Position numbers and translations under genes: made by a program | Source of the DNA: Armatimonadota bacterium | Lineage (GTDB): Bacteria > Armatimonadota > UBA5829 > DSUL01 | Direction: 5' to 3' | Length of the DNA stretch: 64,000 nt | Assembly (NCBI GenBank): GCA_025998755.1 | Contig: AP024674.1 | Location: forward strand, 1,168,162 to 1,232,161 | The notes under the pieces: model-generated | What the model was told of the DNA's origin: nothing | Database searches by the model: none | The model's input: the letters and a program-made list of their open reading frames with translations, nothing else | In this document: positions 34,423 through 41,397 of the stretch, piece after piece | Layout of the letters: each line of letters starts with the position of its first letter | Position numbering within the stretch: the first letter of the stretch is position 1

Positions 34423-36438
34423 TTACTCCCTTGCCACCGCACAGCTCCGCGCGTCCGCAAGCGGGAGCAGCCGTGAGCGGAAGAACTCCTCGGCTTCCTC
34501 GGGCGTCACTCCGCCGTGGATCTCCTCGCCCACCCGGACGTTCGGGCTGGCCTTGCAGTTCTCGAAGCAGAAGGTGGCCTGGAAGTCGAACGCCTGCTCC
34601 AACCCCTCCCGGCGGGCCGCTTCCATCAGCCGCTTCAGCGTGTCATACGAGCCCCTGAGGTAGCAGTTTGTGCCGATGCATACCGAGACTGGCACGCGGG
34701 CAGCCGCCGGTTTCTCATCCAGTTCGATGACCTGGCCATCTATCCGCCGCCGCGGGCGATAGCCCGTGTGCAGCAGGCTGTGCGCTCCGTGTCCATCCGA
34801 TCCGCCAATGCGCTCCAGGCACTCCGACACGAACGGATTGTCTGCAGCGTTGTGCAGCGGCTGAACAGCATCGCAGTCGTAGAGCATCTCCGCTCTTTCA
34901 CGCCGCGTGTCGCTGTCGGCCGGCCAAGGCTGCCCGGCGCCGCCAACACATCCTCCGGGACAGGCCATCACCTCCACAAGCTCAAAGCTCTTCAGACCGG
35001 CGCGGATCTCCTCCAGAAGAGCCCGCGCGTTGCCAAGCCCGCTCACCACTCCCACGCGGACGGCGCGGCCGTCCAGCTCCAGTTCGGCCTCTTTCAGACC
35101 GTTCAGGCCGCGGACCTCCCGGAACTTTACGTGGCCTCTGCCGCCGGCCAAAAGCCGGAGCACAGCCTCCGCCACTCCACCGCTGGCGCCGAACAGCACA
35201 CCCGCGCCCGTCTTGAATCCGAATGGCAGATCCAGAGCGCCAGCAGGCAGTTCGGCGGGCTTGAGTCCGGCCTGGTCTATCATCCGGATCAGCTCCTGTG
35301 TGGTCAACACGGCATCCACATCGGGGCGTCCGTCCTGCGCAAACTCCGGCCGCGCCGCCTCGAACTTCTTGGCGCTGCAGGGCATCACGCTGACAACGTA
35401 GAGATCCTCCGGCCGGATCCCCATATCCGCCGGCAGATGCTTCCGGGCAAGCGCGCCGAACATCTGCTGGGGACTGCGGCAGGTGGAGAGTTGCCCCAGG
35501 AGGTCCGGCTGGAACTGCTCGGCGTACTTGACCCACGCCGGGCAGCAGCTGGTGAACATCGGGAGAGGCCCTCCGCTGGCACGGCGGCGGAGGAACTCTG
35601 CTCCCTCCTCCACGGTGGTCAGATCCGCCGCGAAGCTGGTATCGAACACCCGGTCGAAACCGATACGGCGCAGGGCTGTCACGGTCTTTCCAAGGGCATG
35701 CTCGCCGCCGGCGATGCCGTAGTGCTGTGCCAGCGCGGCCCGTACTGCCGGAGCGACCTGGACCACCACAGTCCTGGCCGGGTCGTGGATGGCCTTCCAG
35801 ACCTCGTCAATGGCACTGCGGACCGTGATGGCCCCAGTGGGACAGATGGCGGCGCACTGCCCACAGTAGACGCACTCCACCTCGTCAATGGACCGACCGA
35901 AGGCCGGAGCCACACGGACATTGCTGCCGCGCCCGGCGAAGTCCAGCACTCCGATGCCCTGGACCTCGCTACACATCCGGACGCAGTCTCCGCACAGGAT
36001 GCACTTGGCCGGATCGCGCACCAGCGCCACGCCCTCATCCACCAGCGTCTCCCGTTTTCCCGGCGCCTCAAAGCGCACGCGGCGCACCCCCAGCCGGTCG
36101 GCAAGCGCCTGCAGGCGGCACCGCATGTTGCGGTCGCAGGTCTGGCACTGCCCCTGGTGATTGGCCAACAGCAGCTCCAGCGCCATCTTCCGGATGCGCT
36201 GAGTCGCTTCGGTGGTGGTGCGCACAACCATCCCATCCTCTGGAGGAGTGGAGCAGGCCGTCTGCAACCCTCTACCCTTAACCTCCACGACGCACATGCG
36301 GCACGCGCCATAAACCGAAAGGTCCGAGCAGTAGCAGAATGTGGGAAGCTCCACGCCGGTGGACCGGATCAGCTCCAGCAGGTTGCGGTGCCCGTTGACC
36401 GGCACCGGCGCGCCATCAATGATGACTGTGGGCTTCAT
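34423..36438 (-). CDS. hydA: [FeFe] hydrogenase catalytic subunit, HydA of the NADH-dependent trimeric type
   Basis: A 671-residue catalytic subunit. Order of domains: plant-type [2Fe-2S] (C35, C46, C49, C62), His-ligated [4Fe-4S] (H94, C98, C101, C107), two [4Fe-4S] ferredoxin sites (about 146-200), the H-cluster domain with TSCCP (296-300), MPCSAKKFE (352-360) and MACPGGC (491-497), and a C-terminal [2Fe-2S] thioredoxin-like domain (CIGTNCYLRG, CFENCKASPN). All catalytic residues including the relay Cys298 are present. It reduces protons with electrons from NADH and ferredoxin, or the reverse. ATG 36438 has AAGGAGG 8 bases upstream; the GTG at 36456 lacks one. Confidence 0.96.
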   Translation of the reverse strand: MKPTVIIDGAPVPVNGHRNLLELIRSTGVELPTFCYCSDLSVYGACRMCVVEVKGRGLQTACSTPPEDGMVVRTTTEATQRIRKMALELLLANHQGQCQTCDRNMRCRLQALADRLGVRRVRFEAPGKRETLVDEGVALVRDPAKCILCGDCVRMCSEVQGIGVLDFAGRGSNVRVAPAFGRSIDEVECVYCGQCAAICPTGAITVRSAIDEVWKAIHDPARTVVVQVAPAVRAALAQHYGIAGGEHALGKTVTALRRIGFDRVFDTSFAADLTTVEEGAEFLRRRASGGPLPMFTSCCPAWVKYAEQFQPDLLGQLSTCRSPQQMFGALARKHLPADMGIRPEDLYVVSVMPCSAKKFEAARPEFAQDGRPDVDAVLTTQELIRMIDQAGLKPAELPAGALDLPFGFKTGAGVLFGASGGVAEAVLRLLAGGRGHVKFREVRGLNGLKEAELELDGRAVRVGVVSGLGNARALLEEIRAGLKSFELVEVMACPGGCVGGAGQPWPADSDTRRERAEMLYDCDAVQPLHNAADNPFVSECLERIGGSDGHGAHSLLHTGYRPRRRIDGQVIELDEKPAAARVPVSVCIGTNCYLRGSYDTLKRLMEAARREGLEQAFDFQATFCFENCKASPNVRVGEEIHGGVTPEEAEEFFRSRLLPLADARSCAVARE

Positions 36439-36452
36439 GTTATTTGCCTCCT

Positions 36453-38354
36453 TCACGCCACCACGGCCCCGAGGCGGCAGACGTCCAGGCAGACCCCGCA
36501 GCGGACGCAGGTCTGCGGATCAATGGTGTGCGGCTGCTTCAGCTCGCCGCTGATGGCCCCAACTGGGCACTTTTTCGCGCACAGCGTGCAGCCTTTGCAC
36601 TTCTCCGGATCTATGCTGTAGTGGCAGAACGCCTGGCACGAGCCGGCCGGGCAAACGCCATCCACCACGTGCGCAAGGTACTCATCCCGAAAGTAGCGCA
36701 GCGTGGACAGAACCGGATTGGGAGCAGTCTTCCCCAGACCGCAAAGCGACCCGTCGCGGACGGCGATAGCCACCTCCTCCAGCAAGCCGACATCGTCCAC
36801 CGTCCCCCTGCCGGATGTGATCTTCTCCAGGATCTCCAGCATCCTGCGGGTTCCCTCACGGCAAAGCACGCACTTGCCGCAGGACTCGCTCTGGGTGAAC
36901 TGCATGAAGAAGCGTGCAACCTCCACCATGCAGGTGGAATCGTCCATCACGACCAGGCCCCCGCTGCCGACCATCGCTCCCACGCTGCGGAGCGAATCGT
37001 AGTCCAGCGGAAGGTCCAGGTGTTCCTCGGTCAGGCATCCTCCCGACGGACCGCCGATCTGGACGGTCTTGAACTTACGGCCATTGCGGATGCCGCCTCC
37101 GATCTTGAAGACGACGTCTTTCAACGTGGCGCCCATCGGAACCTCGATAAGCCCGGTGTTCACAACATCCCCGGTTAGCGCGAAGACCTTGGTGCCGGGC
37201 GAGGCCGGGACGCCCACGCTGCGGAACCAGCCAGCCCCGTTCAGGATGATGCGAGGGACATTGGCCAGTGTCTCCACGTTGTTGACGACCGAGGGCATGC
37301 CGAACAGCCCCGATTGCGCCGGGAATGGCGGCTTGGGAGACGGCATCCCGCGCCGGCCCTCGATGGAACTGATGAGCGCTGTCTCCTCTCCGCAGACGAA
37401 CGCGCCGGCGCCCTCCTTGATGTGGATGCGAAAATTGAAAGCGCTCCCAAGAATGCACTCGCCGAGGAGGCGCGCTTCTTCCGCCTGGCGGATGGCTACT
37501 CGCAGGCGCTTCACGGCCAGAGGATACTCCGCTCGGCAGTAGATGTAGCCCTCGTCCGCGCCGACGGCATAGCCTGCGATCGCCATCCCCTCCAGAACGG
37601 CGTGAGGGTTGCCCTCCAGGATGCTGCGGTCCATGAAGGCGCCGGGATCGCCCTCGTCGGCGTTGCAGATGATGTATTTCTTGGAACCCTCCGAGCGGCG
37701 GGTGAGCTCCCACTTACGGCCCGTGGGGAATCCTCCCCCTCCCCTGCCCCGCAGTCCCGCATCTGTCACCTCGCGGACGACATCCTCCGGAGTCATGCCG
37801 AACAGGCAACTGGCCAATGCGCGGTATCCCTCGTGCGCGATATACTGGCGAATGTCCTCCGGCTCGATGACTCCGCAGTCCGCCAGAACCACACCGGCCT
37901 GTTCCCGGTAAAAGGGGATCTCATCTCGCGTGGCGAAGCATTGGCCGGTCGCTTCGTCGCGGAACAGCAGATGCTGGACCGGCTCCCCGTTCAACACCGT
38001 GCGCTCCACGATGGCAGCGGCGTCCTCGGGTTGGACCCGCACATAGAAGAAGTTGGCCGGAAAGACGCGGACGATGGGCCCGACCTCGCAGAACCCTGAA
38101 CAGCCTCCGAACCCGGCACGCACCGCGCCGTCCGGGTGCTCCTCCAACAGGTCCGCCACAAGGGGCAAACCACGCGCAGCGAGCTCCGCGTTCAGTGCCT
38201 CAAGCACCCGCCTGGAACCGTTCGACGTGCATCCGGTGCCACCACACACGACGAGGCGGGTGCATCCCGATTCCAAAGCCTGAAGCGCCCTCTTCCTCAG
38301 GGCGATCAGGTCGGCCGGCGAGCCGAGAGCCGCTCCGAGAACCGCAGAGGTCAT
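36453..38354 (-). CDS. hydB: NADH-binding flavin subunit HydB (NuoF-like) of the [FeFe] hydrogenase
   Basis: A 633-residue protein. The N-terminal 120 residues are a thioredoxin-like [2Fe-2S] domain (CGGTGC, GCSGFCEVGP). The NuoF core carries the FMN/NADH glycine-rich segment GLRGRGGGGFPTGRKWE and the SLBB region, then a [4Fe-4S] site in ESCGKCVLCREG. Two C-terminal [4Fe-4S] ferredoxin sites follow (CKGCTLCAKKCP, CVRCGVCLDVC). It takes electrons to or from NADH and is the likely bifurcation site with HydA and HydC. The ATG at 38354 overlaps the hydC stop as TGATG. Confidence 0.95.
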   Translation of the reverse strand: MTSAVLGAALGSPADLIALRKRALQALESGCTRLVVCGGTGCTSNGSRRVLEALNAELAARGLPLVADLLEEHPDGAVRAGFGGCSGFCEVGPIVRVFPANFFYVRVQPEDAAAIVERTVLNGEPVQHLLFRDEATGQCFATRDEIPFYREQAGVVLADCGVIEPEDIRQYIAHEGYRALASCLFGMTPEDVVREVTDAGLRGRGGGGFPTGRKWELTRRSEGSKKYIICNADEGDPGAFMDRSILEGNPHAVLEGMAIAGYAVGADEGYIYCRAEYPLAVKRLRVAIRQAEEARLLGECILGSAFNFRIHIKEGAGAFVCGEETALISSIEGRRGMPSPKPPFPAQSGLFGMPSVVNNVETLANVPRIILNGAGWFRSVGVPASPGTKVFALTGDVVNTGLIEVPMGATLKDVVFKIGGGIRNGRKFKTVQIGGPSGGCLTEEHLDLPLDYDSLRSVGAMVGSGGLVVMDDSTCMVEVARFFMQFTQSESCGKCVLCREGTRRMLEILEKITSGRGTVDDVGLLEEVAIAVRDGSLCGLGKTAPNPVLSTLRYFRDEYLAHVVDGVCPAGSCQAFCHYSIDPEKCKGCTLCAKKCPVGAISGELKQPHTIDPQTCVRCGVCLDVCRLGAVVA

Positions 38355-38896
38355 CACTGCTCCTCCTTTCCGTCACCGACGGCCGCCTCGGCGCGCTCGA
38401 TCTCATCCAGGACGGCCTTCATTTTGTCAGCGGTCATCTGCCCGTAGACACGGTCATTGATGACCACCGCAGGGGCGAGCGCGCAGGCGCCGATGCAACT
38501 GACAATCTCCAGGGTGTAGCGCATATCGGACGTGGTCTTCTGCCCCTCCTTCAGCCCCAGCCGGCTCCGCAGGCTGGAGATGAGCGCCTGGTTTTTGCGC
38601 ACGTGGCACGCGGTCCCGTCACAGACCTTGATGACGTATTTGCCCACCGGCTCCAGGGAGAACTGAGCGTAGAACGTGGCCACGCCGAACACCGTGGACG
38701 GTGGAAGGTCCAGAGCGGTGGCGATGAAGGTCAGGATCTCTTCGGGGAGATAGCGGTACTCCTCCTGCGCCTTTTGCAGGATTGGGATCAGGGCGCTTCG
38801 TGAAGCTCCATACTCTTCGACGAGCTGCTGGATCCTGTCGAATCGCCGGCCGGCGGCATCCTGCGCCGGCTCTCGTACTGCCACAGCCTGACTCAT
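38354..38896 (-). CDS. hydC: NuoE-like [2Fe-2S] subunit HydC of the [FeFe] hydrogenase
   Basis: A 180-residue thioredoxin-fold [2Fe-2S] protein of the NuoE/HndA family: helical N-terminal half, then CDGTACHVRKN and CIGACALAP with the four ligands. It is the first gene of the hydrogenase operon. A GGAGG site stands 7 bases before the ATG. Together with HydB and HydA it gives the trimeric complex known to couple NADH and ferredoxin to H2 production. Confidence 0.95.
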   Translation of the reverse strand: MSQAVAVREPAQDAAGRRFDRIQQLVEEYGASRSALIPILQKAQEEYRYLPEEILTFIATALDLPPSTVFGVATFYAQFSLEPVGKYVIKVCDGTACHVRKNQALISSLRSRLGLKEGQKTTSDMRYTLEIVSCIGACALAPAVVINDRVYGQMTADKMKAVLDEIERAEAAVGDGKEEQ

Positions 38897-38941
38897 TGAG
38901 CGACCTCCGTATCAGGACGATGCGCGCCGTCTGGCGGCGTC

Positions 38942-38985
38942 AGCTCCGCGTGGTTGCCGGGAGCGGAGCCGGTCCCCACGGAGCT
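38942..38985 (-). promoter_or_regulatory. Stem-loop in the hydrogenase operon leader
   Basis: AGCTCCG pairs with CGGAGCT, extended by TGG/CCA, giving a 44-base hairpin in the roughly 105-base untranslated leader before hydC. It could stabilise the message or regulate translation; no known riboswitch is recognised. Confidence 0.35.
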
Positions 38986-39003
38986 TTGTGCAAAACCTCA
39001 CAA
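38986..39003 (-). promoter_or_regulatory. Operator-like palindrome at the hydrogenase transcription start
   Basis: TTGTG-CAAAACCT-CACAA, an 18-base inverted repeat with perfect 5-base arms. It lies just past the -10 box, over the expected transcript start, where a bound repressor would block. The arms fit Rex (TTGTGAA....TTCACAA) or CRP/FNR-family sites. Confidence 0.5.
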
Positions 39004-39007
39004 TCTT

Positions 39008-39036
39008 ATAATAGGCAGGAGGCGGGACAATGTCAA
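39008..39036 (-). promoter_or_regulatory. Sigma-70-type promoter of the hydrogenase operon
   Basis: On the minus strand: a consensus -35 TTGACA (39036-39031), a 17-base spacer and -10 TATTAT (39013-39008, 5 of 6 bases). The transcript should start near 39001. The same stretch reads TATAAT on the plus strand at 39007-39012, so a plus-strand promoter for the DUF6807 gene may share it. Confidence 0.7.
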
Positions 39037-39042
39037 GGGGTA

Positions 39043-39060
39043 TTGTGATATTTCTCACAG
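39043..39060 (-). promoter_or_regulatory. Operator-like palindrome upstream of the hydrogenase -35 box
   Basis: TTGTGA-TATTTC-TCACAG on the plus strand, matching 11 of 12 arm bases of the Rex-type form TTGTGA-N6-TCACAA. The core TGTGA-N6-TCACA also equals the CRP consensus. Its centre is about 50 bases before the expected transcript start and 57 bases from the second palindrome. Confidence 0.55.
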
Positions 39061-39145
39061 ATATTTTCGCTCTCCGGTGCCACGAGACTTGGGGGCAGGA
39101 AGACGGGCACAAGGCGGCGAACGCAAGGGGCAGGAGCCTGGACCG

Positions 39146-40111
39146 ATGAGTAACCGTTTCCACCGGTGGGCCAGACTGCAAGGGTCCCTGGCCCTGGTAG
39201 GTGCAGCCGTCATCTTTATGATGTCCGGCAGCCTGTCCGAGGCTGCCCCTTCCCCCTTCCGGCTGACGCTAGATCCTGACTTCGTGACCCTTTTTGAGGG
39301 TGAGGATCCCGTCTTGCGGTATGTCCGGGGGGAGATCCTCGCGCCCGGGGCCCCGGAAGACAGGCGCAGGAGCACGTACATCCATCCTCTTTACTCCGTC
39401 GACGGCCTGCCCCTGACGGATGACTTCCCCGCCGACCATCTCCACCACCGGGGTGTGAGCTGGATGTGGTACAGGGTGGTCTGCGACGGCGTTACGACCG
39501 ACCTGTGGACTTTGAAGGGGGTCCGGCAGCGGTTTGAAAGGATGCTAACGCCTGCCCTGTATCAGAATCGGGCCGTCCTCCGATTTCGCAACGGGTGGTA
39601 TCAGGAGGCCGACGGCAAGCGCATCCTGGAGGAGCAGGTTACGCTGACGGCCTACCGGACTGACGGACGAGGACGCATCATCGATGTGGAGTTGCTCTTT
39701 TCCGCACAGGGCTCGCCAGTGACGCTAGGGGTCTCGAACACGGGATACAGCGGGTTCGGCGTGCGCATCGGCCCTTGCCAAAGCAAGACCATCCTGACCT
39801 CCAGCGGGCCCATCACGGCGGACGAGAACCGCAACCCACACCGCTGGGCGGACTTCACGGCGCGCTTCACGGATACGCTGCGGCTGGACGGCATTGCGGT
39901 CTTCGACCATCCCTCCAACCCGAACAGCCCGCCGGGATGGACGCTACGGTTCTACGGATATCTGAATCCCGCGTTCACTTCTCGAACGGGAGACTACACC
40001 ATCCAGCCGGGAGAGCCCCTGCGGTTGCGGTATCGTTTGTTGGTGCATCGCGGGCGGTCGTCAACGGAGCTATTGGAGCAGATCTATCAGGATTTCGCCC
40101 GCCGGAACTAG
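39146..40111 (+). CDS. DUF6807 (PmoA-like) secreted protein
   Basis: A 321-residue protein with a signal peptide (basic RFHRWARLQG, hydrophobic LALVGAAVIFMMSG, cleavage near SEAA). The mature part has the DUF6807 pattern: YIHPLYSVDG, the His-rich FPADHLHHRGVSWMW, and the C-terminal GEPLRLRYRLLVHRG. This family is annotated as 'PmoA family' but is unrelated to methane monooxygenase; it is common next to Gfo/Idh/MocA genes in heterotrophs and may act on sugars. The ATG at 39146 follows AGGAG. The next gene begins 44 bases later and is probably co-transcribed. Confidence 0.82.
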   Translation: MSNRFHRWARLQGSLALVGAAVIFMMSGSLSEAAPSPFRLTLDPDFVTLFEGEDPVLRYVRGEILAPGAPEDRRRSTYIHPLYSVDGLPLTDDFPADHLHHRGVSWMWYRVVCDGVTTDLWTLKGVRQRFERMLTPALYQNRAVLRFRNGWYQEADGKRILEEQVTLTAYRTDGRGRIIDVELLFSAQGSPVTLGVSNTGYSGFGVRIGPCQSKTILTSSGPITADENRNPHRWADFTARFTDTLRLDGIAVFDHPSNPNSPPGWTLRFYGYLNPAFTSRTGDYTIQPGEPLRLRYRLLVHRGRSSTELLEQIYQDFARRN

Positions 40112-40155
40112 CCGGGCGACTTCCGCACAACACGCTCGGAAAAACAGGAGGCGCA

Positions 40156-41388
40156 ATGTCAGGGCAGCAAATGACTCGCAGGGAGTTTCTCGGACGCGGC
40201 GCGGCCGGGGCGGCGGTCGCGCTGGCAGGGGCGACGTTTGTGCCGTCACGGGCCTTCGGCGCGAATGACCGGATCCGTATCGGGCTCATCGGAGCGGGCG
40301 GACGTGGATACAGCCTGGCCGGAGAGATGCACGGCTTCGACAAAGAGGTCAAAGCGGAAATTACGGCCATTTGCGACACCTGGCACGAGCGCCGCGAGCA
40401 GGTCGCCGAGACCATGAAAGAGTGGTATGGCGGAGAGGTCCGTCAGTTCGTGGACTATCGCGAGCTGCTGGAGTGGGACGGGGTGGACGCGGTGATCATC
40501 GCGCCCCCAGACTTCGCCCACGCCATCATCCTGCGCGACGCTGCGCGTGCCGGCAAGGACGCCTACGTGGAGAAACCGTTCGCGACGGAGCTTGACGAAG
40601 CGAACGAGGCCCTCGACGCGGTCCGCGCGTCGGGGAGCATCGTGCAGGTGGGGACGCAGCGGCGCTCAGAGGGACTCTGGAGGGCCGCCGCCAAAGCCAT
40701 CCAGTCCGGAATACTGGGGAAGGTCAGCCGCGTGGAGATCATGTGGAACGACTCGAATCCGCGCTGGAATAAGGGAAACTTCGAGCTGAAGGAGCAGGAT
40801 GTGGACTGGAAGGGGTTCCTGTTGAACCGGCCGTATCGTCCGTTCGACCCCCACCGCTACCGGGAGTGGCAGCTGTATCGCGATTACACCAACGGGACGT
40901 TCGCGCTGCTGGGGACGCACTTCTTTGACGTGGTGCACTGGTTACTGCAGACCGGCTACCCGGCGACGGCCGTGGCAAGCGGAGGCAAGTACGTCTGGAT
41001 GGATCATCGCGAGCACGAGGATACGGCCACGGCCCTGCTGGAGTATCCGGAAGGGTTCCAATGCCAATACACGTCCATGCTTGGCAACTCCACCGGAAGC
41101 GGCTGCCGCATCTACGGCACCAATGGCATGTTCTCGGACGCCACCTGGACCATTAGCGGCTCGGGAGGTGGCAAAGATGCCATCAAGGAAGCCATCAAAC
41201 TGACACCCGAACCGGGAGAGAGCCACGTGCGCAACTGGCTGGAGGCCGTCCGCGCTCGCACGCAGCCCGCCGCCCCCGTGGAGGCGGGTCACAAGCACGC
41301 AGTGGCCAACATCCTGGCTTACCAGGCGCTCATCCGGGGCAGGAAGATGCGCTACGTCCCGGAAACGCGCAGCATCGTGGAAGCCTGA
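40156..41388 (+). CDS. Tat-exported Gfo/Idh/MocA family oxidoreductase
   Basis: A 410-residue protein with a twin-arginine signal (TRREFLGRGAAGAAVALAG), so it is exported folded, with its cofactor. The Rossmann motif GLIGAGGRGYSL follows, and VEKPFATELDEA is the EKP signature. Later residues (GTHFFDVVHWLLQ) carry the family His pair. Periplasmic members act on sugars or glycosides by way of 3-keto intermediates. AGGAGG lies before ATG 40156. It pairs with the DUF6807 gene upstream. Confidence 0.9.
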   Translation: MSGQQMTRREFLGRGAAGAAVALAGATFVPSRAFGANDRIRIGLIGAGGRGYSLAGEMHGFDKEVKAEITAICDTWHERREQVAETMKEWYGGEVRQFVDYRELLEWDGVDAVIIAPPDFAHAIILRDAARAGKDAYVEKPFATELDEANEALDAVRASGSIVQVGTQRRSEGLWRAAAKAIQSGILGKVSRVEIMWNDSNPRWNKGNFELKEQDVDWKGFLLNRPYRPFDPHRYREWQLYRDYTNGTFALLGTHFFDVVHWLLQTGYPATAVASGGKYVWMDHREHEDTATALLEYPEGFQCQYTSMLGNSTGSGCRIYGTNGMFSDATWTISGSGGGKDAIKEAIKLTPEPGESHVRNWLEAVRARTQPAAPVEAGHKHAVANILAYQALIRGRKMRYVPETRSIVEA

Positions 41389-41397
41389 AAAGCCGGG

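Noticed and set aside
34516-36621. A 701-residue plus-strand frame opposite hydA
   Set aside because: It is a shadow of hydA caused by high GC. hydA has all cluster motifs, and the opposite frame has no family pattern or ribosome site.
39146-40111. Methane monooxygenase subunit A, suggested by the database name 'PmoA family'
   Set aside because: The protein has a signal peptide and a soluble beta-rich sequence; it lacks the membrane helices and metal sites of particulate methane monooxygenase. It belongs to DUF6807.
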